A stretch of DNA of 64,000 nt, taken from Devosia sp. YIM 151766 (GTDB taxonomy: Bacteria; Pseudomonadota; Alphaproteobacteria; Rhizobiales; Devosiaceae). Positions 9,152 to 19,047 of the stretch are shown one piece after another. Location: the NCBI RefSeq assembly GCF_030285925.1, contig NZ_CP127251.1:124001-188000 (forward strand), given 5' to 3'. Positions within the stretch are counted from its first letter, which is position 1; every line of letters starts with the position of its first letter. The position numbers and the translations under genes were made by a program. The notes under the pieces were generated by a model. That model was not told where the DNA came from. It made no database searches and saw only the letters and a program-made list of their open reading frames with translations.

Positions 9152-11846
9152 CGCGGATTTTCTTCAACTCGTAGAGCGTCTCGATGGCCTGGCGCGGGGT
9201 CAATTCGTCCGGCCGGACGGCATCGAGCGCTTCGTGAACGGAATCCCGGCCCTGGGGCGCCGGGGCCGGCTGATGGGCGAAGAGCGGTAGATCGTCTAGC
9301 ACGCCGGCCTTCTGGCGGGAAGATGCGGTGCCGGTGGAGCGCTGCTCCAGCACCTCCAGGACCTGCTTGGCCCGGGCGATGACCGGCTCGGGCAGGCCGG
9401 CCAGCCGCGCCACCTGAATGCCATAGGAGCGGTCGGCGGCGCCGGGGCCGACCTCGTGCAGGAACACCACCTCGCCCTCCCATTCGCGCACCTTCATGGT
9501 GACATTGGCGACCCGCGACAGGGACTTGGCGAGGCTGGTCAATTCGTGGAAATGGGTGGCGAACAAGGCCCGGCAACCGGTGGTTTCGTGCAGGGCTTCC
9601 ACGGCGGCCCAGGCGATGGAGAGTCCGTCGAAGGTGGCGGTGCCGCGGCCGATCTCGTCCAGCACCACCAGCGACCTCTTGGTGGCGCGGTTGAGGATGG
9701 CGGCGGTTTCCACCATTTCGACCATGAAGGTGGAGCGGCCATGGGCAATGTCGTCGCTGGCGCCGACGCGCGAGAACAGCCGGTCCACCACCCCGATATG
9801 GGCGCTTTCGGCCGGCACGTAGCAGCCCATCTGCGCCATGATGGCGATCAGCGCGTTCTGGCGCAGAAAGGTGGATTTACCGCCCATATTCGGCCCGGTC
9901 ACCAGCCATAGCGCGCCCCCGCCGCTCTCCGCTTCCCCGGATAGATCGGCATCATTGGCGACGAAGCTGTGGCCTTCGGCGGCAACCATCAATTCCACCA
10001 CCGGATGACGCCCCCCGACAATGGCGAAAGCGAGGCTGTCGTCGATCCTGGGTCTTTTATAGGCGCGGGTGGCGGACACTTCGGCGAGAGCGGCGCTGAC
10101 ATCCAGTTCGGCCAGGGCGTCGGCAAGGCCCTGCAAGGGCGCCGTGCGGGACAGCACCTGCTCGCGCAGCCGGGCGAAAATCGCCAGTTCGAGCGCCAGG
10201 GCCGCATCCTGCGCCTTGGCGATGCGGCCCGCCAATTCCGCCAGTTCGGTGGTGGTGAAGCGCATGGCATTGGCCAGCGTCTGCCGGTGGATGAAGGTTT
10301 CGCGATGCGGCGGCTCCAGCAATTTCTGCCCATGGCCGGCCGGCACTTCGACGAAAAAGCCCAATACGCCGTTATGCTTGATCTTGAGGGCGCGGATATC
10401 GGTCTCGTCCATCAGCCGCGCCTGCAATGCCGCCACCACGGCGCGGGTCTCGCGGCCCAGCACCCGTTCCTCGTCCAGCTTGCCGTCATAGGCGGCGCGC
10501 ACGAACCCGCCATCGCGGGCGAGCAGCGGCAAGTCGTCATCCAGCGCCAGCGCCAGCTCGGAGGCCAGCTCCCGGGGCGCGGCATCGAGGGTTTCGGCGA
10601 GCCGGGCCAGCCTGTCGGGCAGGTCCGGTTGCGCGCCCAGATGCCCGGCCAGGTCCAGCGCCGCCGCCACCGCCTTGCCGATGGCCGCCAGATCGCGCGG
10701 CCCGCCGCGTTCGAGCGACAGGCGCGACAGGGCCCGCGCCAGATCGGGAGCCGCCTTCAGGTCCTGACGAAGCCGCGTCCGCAACAGGCTGTCCCCGACC
10801 AGCCGCTCCACCGCATCGAGCCGCGCATTGATGGCTGCGGCATCGCGCAAGGGCGCCGCCAGCCGGGCCGCCAGCAGCCTGGCGCCCGGCGCCGTCACCG
10901 TCTGGTCGATGGCGTGGCGCAGCGAGCCCCGGGCCTGGCCACGCTGGGTGGTGAGGATTTCCAGGCTGGACCGGGTGGCCGCATCGATGGCCATGGCGCT
11001 GTCGGCAGCGCCCAGAACCGGAGGCCGCAGCGGGGCGTGGCGGCCTTTCTGGCTTTCCCCCACATAGGATATCAGCGCCCCCAGCGCCCCCCGCCCGGCC
11101 CGCGACAGGGCCGTGGGGTCGAACCTTTCCGCCGGAAAGATGCGGCGCAGCGCCGGCATGGCCATTTCGCTGTCCGCCGCCTCCGGGCGGATGATGGAGG
11201 CGATATTGGCCCAGGCGGGGGCCAGCAGGTGCATGTCGGCCAGGGCCGCGCGGGTGGCCTCGGTCAGCAGCAATTCGGCTGGGTCGATACGGGCCATTTC
11301 GTCGGCAAGCTGCTCGGCGGCCAGATCGGCGACAAAGCTCTCGCCGGTGGAAATATCGGCCCAGGCCAGGGCGAAATCGGTCTCGCCATGCCGTACCATG
11401 GCCAGCGCTGCCAGGTAATTGGACGAGCGGGCGTCGAGATGGTCGTCCTCGGTCAGGGTGCCGGGGGTGACCAGGCGCACCACGTCGCGCCGCACCACCG
11501 ATTTGCTGCCGCGTTTCCTGGCCTCGGCGGGGTCTTCCATCTGCTCGCAGATGGCGACGCGATGGCCCAGTTTTATCAGCTTGTTGAGATAATCGTTGGC
11601 GGCGTGGATGGGCACGCCGCACATGCCGATATCCTCGCCCAGATGCTTGCCGCGCTTGGTGAGCACGATGCCCAATGCGGCGCTGGCGATCTCGGCGTCC
11701 TCGAAGAACAGCTCGTAGAAATCGCCCATCCGATAGAAGAGCAGATAGCCGGGATTGACTGCCTTGATCTCGAAATATTGCGCCATCATCGGCGTCAGCC
11801 CCGCCGGGGCGGCGCCGGGATCGGCCTCGAAGGGGGTCTGGTCCAT
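9132..11846 (-). CDS. mutS: DNA mismatch repair protein MutS
   Basis: A 904-residue ATPase that recognises mismatches and starts methyl- or nick-directed repair with MutL. The mismatch-reading Phe-x-Glu is F43-Y-E45 in [13 protein letters not shown], preceded by [20 protein letters not shown]. Walker A is [14 protein letters not shown] near 650, Walker [17 protein letters not shown] near 732, followed by the ATHFHELT motif. The C-terminal tail after about 800 ends in [23 protein letters not shown], the usual dimerisation helices. It overlaps glnD downstream. The upstream gap (11847-12036) contains a half copy of the GTCACCCTCGCG element. Confidence 0.97.
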   Translation of the reverse strand: MDQTPFEADPGAAPAGLTPMMAQYFEIKAVNPGYLLFYRMGDFYELFFEDAEIASAALGIVLTKRGKHLGEDIGMCGVPIHAANDYLNKLIKLGHRVAICEQMEDPAEARKRGSKSVVRRDVVRLVTPGTLTEDDHLDARSSNYLAALAMVRHGETDFALAWADISTGESFVADLAAEQLADEMARIDPAELLLTEATRAALADMHLLAPAWANIASIIRPEAADSEMAMPALRRIFPAERFDPTALSRAGRGALGALISYVGESQKGRHAPLRPPVLGAADSAMAIDAATRSSLEILTTQRGQARGSLRHAIDQTVTAPGARLLAARLAAPLRDAAAINARLDAVERLVGDSLLRTRLRQDLKAAPDLARALSRLSLERGGPRDLAAIGKAVAAALDLAGHLGAQPDLPDRLARLAETLDAAPRELASELALALDDDLPLLARDGGFVRAAYDGKLDEERVLGRETRAVVAALQARLMDETDIRALKIKHNGVLGFFVEVPAGHGQKLLEPPHRETFIHRQTLANAMRFTTTELAELAGRIAKAQDAALALELAIFARLREQVLSRTAPLQGLADALAELDVSAALAEVSATRAYKRPRIDDSLAFAIVGGRHPVVELMVAAEGHSFVANDADLSGEAESGGGALWLVTGPNMGGKSTFLRQNALIAIMAQMGCYVPAESAHIGVVDRLFSRVGASDDIAHGRSTFMVEMVETAAILNRATKRSLVVLDEIGRGTATFDGLSIAWAAVEALHETTGCRALFATHFHELTSLAKSLSRVANVTMKVREWEGEVVFLHEVGPGAADRSYGIQVARLAGLPEPVIARAKQVLEVLEQRSTGTASSRQKAGVLDDLPLFAHQPAPAPQGRDSVHEALDAVRPDELTPRQAIETLYELKKIRDDARRS

Positions 11847-12036
11847 GGGCAGGGGCAGTCAGCGCTCGAACGGAAGCGCCGACTTTAGGCAATTCACGCC
11901 GCGCTGCCAACCTCCCGCGCCGCCTTGTCTCGGCTTTTCGCCGCGGGCGTCGGCCTCGCGGCCCGTCACCCTCGCGCTTGGAGGCCGCCTCGGGCACTTC
12001 GAGGCAAATTGTCTCGGGACGGCAGTTTCGCCCTCG

Positions 12037-12852
12037 CTACCCCCCGCGGATAAGCGAGGCGGGCTCGACCAGCTTGCGATAGAGATGCCAGGTGGCGTGG
12101 CCGAAAATGGGCAGCACCACGGCCAGGCCGACAAAGACCGGCAGCGCGCCGATGAACAGCCCGGCTCCGACGATGATGCCCCAGGCCAGCATCGGCACCG
12201 GATTGTGCAGCACCGCCCGCAGCGAGGTTTCGACCGCGACATAGGCGCCGACATCGCGGTCGAGCAAAAGCGGGAAGGCGATGACGCTGGTGCACAGCAC
12301 GACCAGCGCGAACAGCGCCCCCAGCCCGGTTCCGACCAGGATCAGCGTCGTGCCGCCCGGCGTTCCGGTCACCTGCGCGATCAGACCGGTCAGCGTATGG
12401 GGCGGGACGGAGCCGAACAGGCTTTCATACAGCGCCTGGGCGGCGCTGAGCCAGAGGGTGAAGAGCGCCAGCAGCATGATGCCGACCGCCAATATGCTGT
12501 AAAGGGCGGGCGAGCGCAGCACGTTGAGCGCGTCGCGCCAACTGGCCTCGAGCCCGGCTTCGCGGCGGCGGGAGATTTCGTAGAGCGGCAGGGCGGCGAT
12601 GGGGCCGATCAGGGCGAAGCCGCCGACCAGCGGATAGAGCAGCGGCCAGGTCTGGTAGCCGTTCATCCATACGGTCAGCACGATGCCGATGATCGGATAA
12701 ATCAGCATCAGCAGGATGTAATGGCTGGGCTTGGCCCAGAAATCCTCGGCGCCGCGCCGCAGGGCCTCGCCGAGATCGGCGAGACGGATGGTGCGGATCA
12801 CCGGCAGGTCGAACTTTTCGCCGCTGCCGGCCATGACATGCATTCGGGCCAT
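12037..12852 (-). CDS. DUF2189 family multi-spanning membrane protein
   Basis: A 271-residue hydrophobic protein of unknown function matching the DUF2189 family common in alphaproteobacteria. After a short cytoplasmic N-terminus (VIRTIRLADLGEALRRGAEDFWAKPSHY), about six transmembrane helices follow, with characteristic paired segments (HYILLMLIYPIIGIVLTVW; ALIGPIAALPLYEISRRREAG). The start is set by the ribosome binding site: GGAGGA lies about nine bases before the ATG at 12852, whereas an upstream in-frame GTG at 12861 abuts it. That GGAGG is half of a small hairpin (see 12863-12878). It is a single gene, 190 bases upstream of mutS. Confidence 0.75.
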   Translation of the reverse strand: MARMHVMAGSGEKFDLPVIRTIRLADLGEALRRGAEDFWAKPSHYILLMLIYPIIGIVLTVWMNGYQTWPLLYPLVGGFALIGPIAALPLYEISRRREAGLEASWRDALNVLRSPALYSILAVGIMLLALFTLWLSAAQALYESLFGSVPPHTLTGLIAQVTGTPGGTTLILVGTGLGALFALVVLCTSVIAFPLLLDRDVGAYVAVETSLRAVLHNPVPMLAWGIIVGAGLFIGALPVFVGLAVVLPIFGHATWHLYRKLVEPASLIRGG

Positions 12853-12862
12853 AATGTTCACT

Positions 12863-12878
12863 CCTCCGAAAACGGAGG
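12863..12878 (-). promoter_or_regulatory. Hairpin sequestering the ribosome binding site of the DUF2189 gene
   Basis: On the mRNA strand the sequence is CCTCCG-TTTT-CGGAGG, a perfect six-base-pair stem whose 3' arm is the Shine-Dalgarno sequence of the gene starting at 12852. A closed stem would hide the ribosome binding site. This is read directly from the sequence; any regulatory use is inference. Confidence 0.5.
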
Positions 12879-12955
12879 TCGCGAGGATCGGACCGGCGTG
12901 CCCCGACGCGAGACGCAGATCCTGCGACCGCTCAAACCGGAGTTTACGCCCGAAG

Positions 12956-12975
12956 CCGGGGGCTGTCGCCCCCGG
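12956..12975 (-). terminator. GC hairpin after metY
   Basis: A perfect CCGGGGGC-TGTC-GCCCCCGG stem, 16 bases past the metY stop on the minus strand. There is no T tract, which is common for terminators in this group, so it may only stabilise the mRNA 3' end. Confidence 0.45.
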
Positions 12976-12990
12976 ATCGGCGCTTTGTGA

Positions 12991-14262
12991 TCAGGCCTTG
13001 TCCAGAGCCTGTGCGATATCGGCGATGATGTCGTCGATATGCTCGATGCCCACCGAAATGCGCACCAGGTCCTCCGAGGCACCGGCCTTGGCCAGTTCTT
13101 CGGGCGAAAGCTGGCGATGGGTGGTCGAGGCCGGATGGCAGGCCAGCGACTTGGCGTCGCCGATATTGACCAGCCGCAGGATCATCTGCAGTGCATCGAT
13201 GAAGCGGGCGCCGGCCTCCTTGCCGCCCTTGATGCCGAAGGACAGAATGCCCGAGCCGCTGCCCTTGGAGATTTTCTGGGCCACGTCGTGGTAGGGGCTG
13301 TCGGCCAGACCGGCATAATTGACCCAGGCGACCTTGTCGTGTCCCTTGAGATATTCGGCCACCTTGAGCGCATTGTCGCAATGGCGCTCCATGCGCAGGC
13401 CCAGCGTTTCGAGCCCTTGCAGGATCAGGAAAGCATTGAAGGGCGAGAGCGCGGCCCCGGTATTGCGCAGCGGCACCACCCGGGCGCGGCCGATAAAGGC
13501 CGCCGGCCCCAGCGCCTCGGTATAGACGACGCCGTGATAGGAGGGATCGGGCTCGTTGAGCATGGGGAAGCGGGCCGCATTGGCCTTCCAGTCGAATTTG
13601 CCGCTATCGACGATGATGCCGCCGATGGAATTGCCGTGGCCGCCGATATATTTGGTCAGGGCATGAACGACGATGTCGGCGCCGAAATCGAAGGCGCGGG
13701 TCAGATAGGGGGTGGCCACCGTATTGTCGACGATGACCGGCACGCCATGGCGATGGGCGATTTCGGCGATGCGCTGGATGTCGACGACATTGCCGGCCGG
13801 ATTGCCGATGGTTTCGAGGAAAACCGCCTTGGTCTTGCCGTCGATGGCCTTTTCGAAGCCGTCATAATCGTCGTGGCTGACCAGCCGCGTCTCGATGCCC
13901 TGGCGCGGAAATGTATGGACGAACAGATTATAGGTGCCGCCATAGAGCTGGGACACCGAGACGATATTGTCGCCGGCCTGGGCGATGGTCTGGATCGCAT
14001 AGGTGATGGCGGACATACCCGAGGCCAGCGCCAGCGCCCCGATGCCGCCTTCCATCTCGGCGACGCGCGCTTCGAGCACGGCGGTGGTCGGGTTCATGAT
14101 GCGGGTATAGATATTGCCCGCCACTTTGAGGTCGAACAGGTCGGCGCCGTGCTGGGTGTCGTCGAATGTATAGGATGTCGTCTGGTAGATCGGCACCGCC
14201 GCCGCCTTGGTGGTGGCCTCCGATTCATAGCCGTGATGCAGGGCGATCGATTCGAGCTTCAT
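12991..14262 (-). CDS. metY: O-acetylhomoserine sulfhydrylase (PLP-dependent Cys/Met metabolism enzyme)
   Basis: A 423-residue enzyme that makes homocysteine from O-acetylhomoserine and sulfide, part of methionine synthesis. The fold-type I PLP domain shows ALASGMSAITYAIQTIAQAGDNIV, the DNTVATPYL segment, and the PLP lysine in VVHALTKYIGGHG at about 204. The length and the MKLESIALHHGYE start fit the O-acetylhomoserine branch rather than cystathionine enzymes (about 380-400 residues). The ATG at 14262 has CGGAGAC as ribosome binding site; the ORF stays open far upstream without family similarity. It sits 58 bases below the xynB terminator, so it needs its own promoter. I looked for a SAM-II riboswitch there and found none. 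Confidence 0.9.
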   Translation of the reverse strand: MKLESIALHHGYESEATTKAAAVPIYQTTSYTFDDTQHGADLFDLKVAGNIYTRIMNPTTAVLEARVAEMEGGIGALALASGMSAITYAIQTIAQAGDNIVSVSQLYGGTYNLFVHTFPRQGIETRLVSHDDYDGFEKAIDGKTKAVFLETIGNPAGNVVDIQRIAEIAHRHGVPVIVDNTVATPYLTRAFDFGADIVVHALTKYIGGHGNSIGGIIVDSGKFDWKANAARFPMLNEPDPSYHGVVYTEALGPAAFIGRARVVPLRNTGAALSPFNAFLILQGLETLGLRMERHCDNALKVAEYLKGHDKVAWVNYAGLADSPYHDVAQKISKGSGSGILSFGIKGGKEAGARFIDALQMILRLVNIGDAKSLACHPASTTHRQLSPEELAKAGASEDLVRISVGIEHIDDIIADIAQALDKA

Positions 14263-14321
14263 GGAATGTCTCCGATTGTTCCTTTGGGCGCCACCTTCTC
14301 CGCTCGACCCGGAAATGACAA

Positions 14322-14355
14322 GGCGCGGGAGAGGCAAGCCGTCCTCTCCCGCGCC
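14322..14355 (-). terminator. Terminator of the xylose operon (after xynB)
   Basis: A perfect 13-base-pair stem, GGCGCGGGAGAGG with CCTCTCCCGCGCC, and an eight-base loop, beginning 17 bases past the xynB stop codon. On the minus strand it is followed by TTGTCATTTCC, a weak T-rich stretch. It separates the xylose genes from metY. Confidence 0.75.
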
Positions 14356-14371
14356 CCGGTTTTGGAATGGC

Positions 14372-15994
14372 TTATCGCAGGACGTCGATCTCGTAGCGAT
14401 CCGAGGGGTCGTGCCGCGGGGCATAGATAAAATAGTCGAAATCCGCCGGGCTGGCCGTGCCGTTGAGATCATGGGCCGCCATGCCGACGAACGCGCCGGT
14501 AAAGCTGCCATGGGCCTGGTGGCCGCCGCATTCGTCCGAGAGCAGCGAGGCGTCCAGTACCGGGCCGATCGGTTGCAGGTCCCGACCCTCCAGCGCATAG
14601 AAGAATTGCAGCTGGCGGCCGCGAATGCTCAGCGCCAGCCTGACCTTGCCATTATCGGGAATCTGCACCGGATCGGCGGGGAAGGTCAGCTTGCCGTCCG
14701 GCCAGCTCATTTCCGAACTCATCAGCAGCAATTCGCGCTGCCCGTCCGCATGGGCCGTCACCGCCAGATAGAAGAAATTGTAGCGGCTATAATAGGCGGT
14801 CAGCCCCGCCATGGTCCGTTCGTCCCGGGCCTGGAAGTCCACCAGGGTCTCGGCGTCGTAGGAAAAATGCGTCTGCCGCCGCGCCACCAGGGCCTGTTCG
14901 AACCAGGAGCCGATGGATTCGCGCCCGAACAGGCGCAGCTTGCCGCTTTCGGTGGAAAAGATGCGCTCGGTTTCCGGCGTGCGCAGCCATTGGAAATCCT
15001 TGGGCAGGCCGTTTTCGAACGTATAGCGCCGCTCGGCCCAATATTTCGCCTCGTCGCGAAGGCCCGGAACCTCCACATGCAGCGAGGGCACCGGCCCGTT
15101 CTTGACATAGAGCCAGTCGTCCTCGCCCCAATAGGCTTCCTGGATCGAGGTCTCGCGGCCCAGAACGCAGCGGCGCTCCTGGGTGGTCGGGCGGCCGGCC
15201 AGATGCACCAGATAGGTCTTGCCTTCCGGCGTCTCGACCAGGTCGCCATGGCCGGCGCGTTGCAGCGCCGCCAGCGGCGCGTCCTTGGCGGTCAGGATAT
15301 GCTTGTCGGGATGGGTCTCGTAGGGCCCCTCGATATGGCGCGAGCGGGCAAAGGTGCAGGCATGGTCATAGGCGGTGCCGCCTTCCGCCGTCAGCAGGTA
15401 ATAATAGCCGTTGCGCTTGTAGAGATGCGGGCCTTCGACCAGTTTGAGGTCGGTGCCCTGGTAGATATTCTTTATCGGCCCCACCAGCTTGCCGGCCCCG
15501 GGATCGAATTCCTGCAAGGCGATGCCGGCAAAGAGCAGCGGCCGGACGCGATGGTCCCAAATCATGTTGACGAAATATTTCCGCCCGTCGTCGTCATGGA
15601 ACAGGCTGGGATCGAAGCCCGAGGAATTGGCATAGATCGGATCGGACCACGGCCCTTCGATGCTGTCGGCCCAGACGATGTAATTATGCGCGTCCTTGAA
15701 CGAGCCGTCCTTGCGCTTGACGTCGGTATAGACCAGCCAGAACTTTTCCCCGTCATGGGTGAGGCAGGGGGCCCAGACGCCGCAGCTATCGGGATCGCCG
15801 CGCATGTCGAGCTGGCTTTTGCGGTTCAGCGGGCGGGTCACCAGCTCCCAATTGGCCAGGTCCCGGGAATGATGAATCTGCACGCCCGGATACCACTCGA
15901 AAGTGGAGGTGGCGATGTAATAATCCTCGCCCACCCGCAGGATGGAGGGGTCCGGATTGAAGCCGGGGAGAATGGGATTGGTCAATTGAGGCAT
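14372..15994 (-). CDS. xynB: Glycoside hydrolase family 43 beta-xylosidase
   Basis: A 540-residue GH43 (subfamily 11 type) enzyme that releases xylose from short xylooligosaccharides. There is no signal peptide, so it works in the cytoplasm on imported oligomers. The catalytic base is Asp15 in NPILPGFNPDPS. The pKa-modulating Asp lies in SSGFDPSLFHDDDG near residue 127, and the general acid Glu is in KLVEGPHLYKRNGYYYLL near 187. After the five-bladed propeller comes the C-terminal beta-sandwich typical of this subfamily (from about 330, with DFQARDERTMAGLTAYYS). It is last in the lacI-xylB-xylA-xynB transcript and is followed by a terminator. A GTCACCC inverted repeat separates it from xylA. 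Confidence 0.92.
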   Translation of the reverse strand: MPQLTNPILPGFNPDPSILRVGEDYYIATSTFEWYPGVQIHHSRDLANWELVTRPLNRKSQLDMRGDPDSCGVWAPCLTHDGEKFWLVYTDVKRKDGSFKDAHNYIVWADSIEGPWSDPIYANSSGFDPSLFHDDDGRKYFVNMIWDHRVRPLLFAGIALQEFDPGAGKLVGPIKNIYQGTDLKLVEGPHLYKRNGYYYLLTAEGGTAYDHACTFARSRHIEGPYETHPDKHILTAKDAPLAALQRAGHGDLVETPEGKTYLVHLAGRPTTQERRCVLGRETSIQEAYWGEDDWLYVKNGPVPSLHVEVPGLRDEAKYWAERRYTFENGLPKDFQWLRTPETERIFSTESGKLRLFGRESIGSWFEQALVARRQTHFSYDAETLVDFQARDERTMAGLTAYYSRYNFFYLAVTAHADGQRELLLMSSEMSWPDGKLTFPADPVQIPDNGKVRLALSIRGRQLQFFYALEGRDLQPIGPVLDASLLSDECGGHQAHGSFTGAFVGMAAHDLNGTASPADFDYFIYAPRHDPSDRYEIDVLR

Positions 15995-16032
15995 GGCGGG
16001 TCTCGGCGTTGAACGTGGTCCGCACCCGCCTC

Positions 16033-16103
16033 GTCACCCGCGGGCCTGACCCGAGGGTTCTTCGGGGTGCTGCGAACACCCTCGGGTCAAGCCCGAGGGT
16101 GAC
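16033..16103. repeat. Inverted GTCACCC element between xylA and xynB
   Basis: Arms GTCACCCGCGGGCCTGACCC and, inverted, GGGTCAAGCCCGAGGGTGAC, with internal smaller hairpins. Same outline as 1615-1692. It lies inside an operon, where it could protect or uncouple the xylA and xynB messages. Confidence 0.65.
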
Positions 16104-16119
16104 GATGGGAGGGCAGGGG

Positions 16120-17427
16120 TCAAACGAAATGATTGACCAGGTTTTCGAGATATTCCTGACGGCCGGATTTCGGCTGCGGGTTGATCCCTTCCGCATGCAC
16201 CTTCTCGGCGATGTCGGACAGGCTCAGCTTGCCGGCCAGAATGTCCTTGCCCAGGCCATTGTCCCAGCCGGCATAGCGCTCGTCGAGCAGCCGGTCGAAC
16301 TCGCCGTCCTCGATCAGCGCCGCCGCGCCCTTGAGGCCGCGGGCCAGCGTGTCGAGGCCGCCGACATGACCATGGAGCAGGTCGGCCGCATCCAAGGATT
16401 GACGCCGCACCTTGGCGTCGAAGTTGAAGCCGCCTTTGCCCAATCCGCCCTGCTTGAGGATGTAGTAGAAGGCCAGGGCCATTTCGCCGGCATTATTGGG
16501 GAAATGGTCGGTGTCCCAGCCCGATTGCAGATCGTTGCGGTTGGCGTCGACCGAGCCCAGCATGCCCAGCGTCGAGGCCACGGCCAGTTCGTGCTCGAAG
16601 GAATGGCGGGCGAGGAAGGCATGGCCGACCTCGATATTGCACTTGACGTCCTGTTCCAGGCCATAGCGCTGCAGGAAGCCATAGACGGTGGCGACGTCGT
16701 AATCATATTGGTGCTTGCTCGGCTCCTGCGGCTTGGGTTCGAGCAGGATCTGGCCGGTAAAGCCGATCTTCTTGGCATGCTCGATCACCAGGGTCAGGAA
16801 GCGGGCCATCTGGTCCTGTTCCTGGCCGAACTTGGTGTTGAGCAGGGTTTCGTAGCCCTCGCGGCCGCCCCAGAGCACATAATTCTCGCCACCCAGTTCA
16901 TGGGTCAGCTCCAGCACGTTCTTCACCTGGCCGGCGGCATAGGCGAAGACTTCCGGATCGGGATTGGTGGCGGCGCCGGCCATATAGCGGCGGTTGGAGA
17001 ACAGATTGGCCGTGCCCCAGAGCAGCTTGGTGCGGCTCTGTTCCATCTTGCGGGCGAAAATCTCGCCGATGGCGCGGACATTCTTATTGCTCTCGGCCAG
17101 CGTCTCGCCTTCCGGGGCGATGTCGGCGTCGTGGAAGCAGAAGAACGGCACGTCGAGCAGCTCGAAGAACTCGAATGCCACATCGGCCTTGAGCCGGGCG
17201 CCGTCCATGCCCTTGTCGAACCAGGGCCGGTCGAAGCTGCGGCCGCCGAACGGGTCGCCGCCTTCCTGGGCAAAGGTGTGCCAATAGGCGACGGCCGGGC
17301 GGATATGCTCTTCCATCGTCTTGCCGGCGACGATCTCGTCCTTGTTGTAATGGCGATAGGCCAGCGGGTTCCGGCTCTGCGGTCCTTCAAACTTGACCTG
17401 GCTCAAACCTTTGAAAAAATCGGTCAC
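16120..17427 (-). CDS. xylA: Xylose isomerase
   Basis: A 435-residue TIM-barrel enzyme converting D-xylose to D-xylulose with two divalent metal ions. The N-terminus [28 protein letters not shown], the catalytic [13 protein letters not shown], the [18 protein letters not shown] strand and the metal-binding [20 protein letters not shown] and CNIEVGHA are all standard for the long (group II) xylose isomerases. It starts with GTG at 17427, overlapping the xylB stop as GTGA, with GAGGAGG before it, so it is translationally coupled to xylB. Control by the adjacent LacI-type regulator is inferred. Confidence 0.97.
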   Translation of the reverse strand: MTDFFKGLSQVKFEGPQSRNPLAYRHYNKDEIVAGKTMEEHIRPAVAYWHTFAQEGGDPFGGRSFDRPWFDKGMDGARLKADVAFEFFELLDVPFFCFHDADIAPEGETLAESNKNVRAIGEIFARKMEQSRTKLLWGTANLFSNRRYMAGAATNPDPEVFAYAAGQVKNVLELTHELGGENYVLWGGREGYETLLNTKFGQEQDQMARFLTLVIEHAKKIGFTGQILLEPKPQEPSKHQYDYDVATVYGFLQRYGLEQDVKCNIEVGHAFLARHSFEHELAVASTLGMLGSVDANRNDLQSGWDTDHFPNNAGEMALAFYYILKQGGLGKGGFNFDAKVRRQSLDAADLLHGHVGGLDTLARGLKGAAALIEDGEFDRLLDERYAGWDNGLGKDILAGKLSLSDIAEKVHAEGINPQPKSGRQEYLENLVNHFV

Positions 17428-18887
17428 GAACGTGCCTCCTCGATGGCAGGGTAAAGGGCGCGATAACGCGCATATTGATCGCTATAGGCGGCCGACAGCT
17501 TGGTGTCGGGCGCGATTATGGCCTTGATCGGCGGTCTGGACATCACCTGGAGCGGGTCGGCGCCGGTGGCGGCGCAGAGGCCCAGCCGGGCGGCGCCCAG
17601 GGCACCGCCGAAATCGCCGTCTTCGGGCAGGGCGATTTCCATGTCGAGATTGGTGGCCAGCATTTTGAGCCAGAGCAGCGACTTGGAGCCGCCGCCCACC
17701 GCCAGCAGGTGATCGATCCTGGTGCCGGCATCGGCCAGGACGCGCTGGCAATCGCGCATGGCGAAGGTCACGCCCTCCATCACCGCCTGCGCCAATTGCG
17801 CGATGTCGGTGGATTGGCTGAGCCCGGTGAACGAGCCGCGCGCCAGGGCATTGTTGTGCGGGGTGCGCTCGCCCGAGAGATAGGGCAGGAAGATAGCTTC
17901 GCCCGGCCCCTGGAACCGCGCCTCGGCTTCGCCGGCCAGTTCGGCCTGCTTCCTGCCGGTGATGCGGCTCAGCCAATTGAGCGAATCGGTGGCCGACAGG
18001 CTGACGCCCATCTGGTGCCAGGTATCGGGGATAGCGTGGCAGAAGGCGTGCACCGCCCCCGCCGTATTGGGGCTGAACTTCTCGTTGGACACGAAGAGCA
18101 CGCCGGACGTGCCGAGCGACACGAAGCCTTCGCCCGGCCTGATGGCGCCGATGCCACAGGCGGCAGCGGCATTGTCGCCGGCCCCGCCCGCCACGATCAC
18201 CGCGCCATCCATGCCCCAGCGGGCCGCCAGGTCCGGCTTGAGCTGCGCCGCCGGCGCCGAGCCTTCCACCAGGCGGGGCATGTGCCCGCGATTGAGCCCG
18301 GTCACGCCCAGCAAGTCATCGGACCAGTCGCGCCGGGCCACATCCAGCCACAGCGTGCCGGCGGCGTCGGACATCTCTTCCACATGCTCGCCGGTCAGCA
18401 GCAGGCGGATATAGGCCTTGGGCAGCAGCACCTTTTTTATCTGCCGGTAAATCTCCGGCTCATGCTTGCGTATCCAAGCGATCTTGGGCGCGGTAAAGCC
18501 GGGCATGGCGATATTGCCCGCAAGCTGGCGCAGGCTGGGCAGCGCTGCTTCCATCTCGCCGCATTCGGCGACGGAACGCCCGTCATTCCAGAGAATGCAA
18601 GGCCGCAGGACCGCGTCGTTTTCCCCCAGCACGGTCGCGCCATGCATATGGCCGGACAGCCCGATCCCCTTGACCGCGGCCAGTTCGGCCGGATGGCTCT
18701 GCTTCAGCCTGTCCACCGCGCCCAGCGTCGCCTCCCACCAATCGGCGGGATTCTGCTCGGACCAGCCCGGTTGCGGCCGCACCGGCTCGACCGCCGGCGC
18801 CGAGGCGTCGCCCAGCGCCTTGCCATCGGCGTCGATCAGCAGGGCCTTGACGCCGGACGTGCCGATATCGATACCCAGATAGGTCAT
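17424..18887 (-). CDS. xylB: Xylulokinase
   Basis: A 487-residue FGGY-family kinase that phosphorylates D-xylulose to feed the pentose phosphate pathway. The first FGGY domain begins [18 protein letters not shown] with the phosphate-binding loop. [13 protein letters not shown] contains the substrate contacts, and [13 protein letters not shown] sequence ([18 protein letters not shown], about 400) is the C-terminal ATP-binding motif. Length is normal. It is the first enzyme gene after the LacI regulator, 160 bases downstream of it, and it overlaps xylA by four bases. Confidence 0.95.
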   Translation of the reverse strand: MTYLGIDIGTSGVKALLIDADGKALGDASAPAVEPVRPQPGWSEQNPADWWEATLGAVDRLKQSHPAELAAVKGIGLSGHMHGATVLGENDAVLRPCILWNDGRSVAECGEMEAALPSLRQLAGNIAMPGFTAPKIAWIRKHEPEIYRQIKKVLLPKAYIRLLLTGEHVEEMSDAAGTLWLDVARRDWSDDLLGVTGLNRGHMPRLVEGSAPAAQLKPDLAARWGMDGAVIVAGGAGDNAAAACGIGAIRPGEGFVSLGTSGVLFVSNEKFSPNTAGAVHAFCHAIPDTWHQMGVSLSATDSLNWLSRITGRKQAELAGEAEARFQGPGEAIFLPYLSGERTPHNNALARGSFTGLSQSTDIAQLAQAVMEGVTFAMRDCQRVLADAGTRIDHLLAVGGGSKSLLWLKMLATNLDMEIALPEDGDFGGALGAARLGLCAATGADPLQVMSRPPIKAIIAPDTKLSAAYSDQYARYRALYPAIEEARS

Positions 18888-18972
18888 GAGGCACGTACCT
18901 CAATTCTGATCGCCATACTCATCCATAGGCCTCCCCGGCTGTTCCTCGCGGCGCAGCTGCGCCCCAGAATGC

Positions 18973-18993
18973 TTACAATAGAGTCTTTACAAT
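18973..18993 (-). promoter_or_regulatory. Direct TTACAAT repeats upstream of xylB
   Basis: TTACAAT occurs at 18973-18979 and again at 18987-18993, a 14-base period. The second copy overlaps a CAATTG core. On the xylB strand this reads TTGTAA-N8-TTGTAA, about 90 bases before the xylB start. It may be a regulator site or promoter element for xylBA; the rest of the 160-base gap shows nothing else I can name. Confidence 0.35.
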
Positions 18994-19047
18994 TGAAACC
19001 GGCGCGGCGGCAACTCACCCTCGTTCTTTGCCGCGCATTGCCGGGCG

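Noticed and set aside
5819-9382. 1187-codon open frame on the plus strand opposite murJ and glnD
   Set aside because: Crosses the murJ/glnD gap and its repeat, shows no domain, and mirrors the codon pattern of glnD.
11965-12010. Further full copy of the GTCACCCTCGCG element upstream of mutS
   Set aside because: Only the left arm is recognisable; the mirrored arm is missing, so I did not list it as a feature.
14263-14321. SAM-II riboswitch upstream of metY
   Set aside because: This riboswitch is common before such genes in alphaproteobacteria, but the 58 bases available lack its conserved pseudoknot sequence and are too short.
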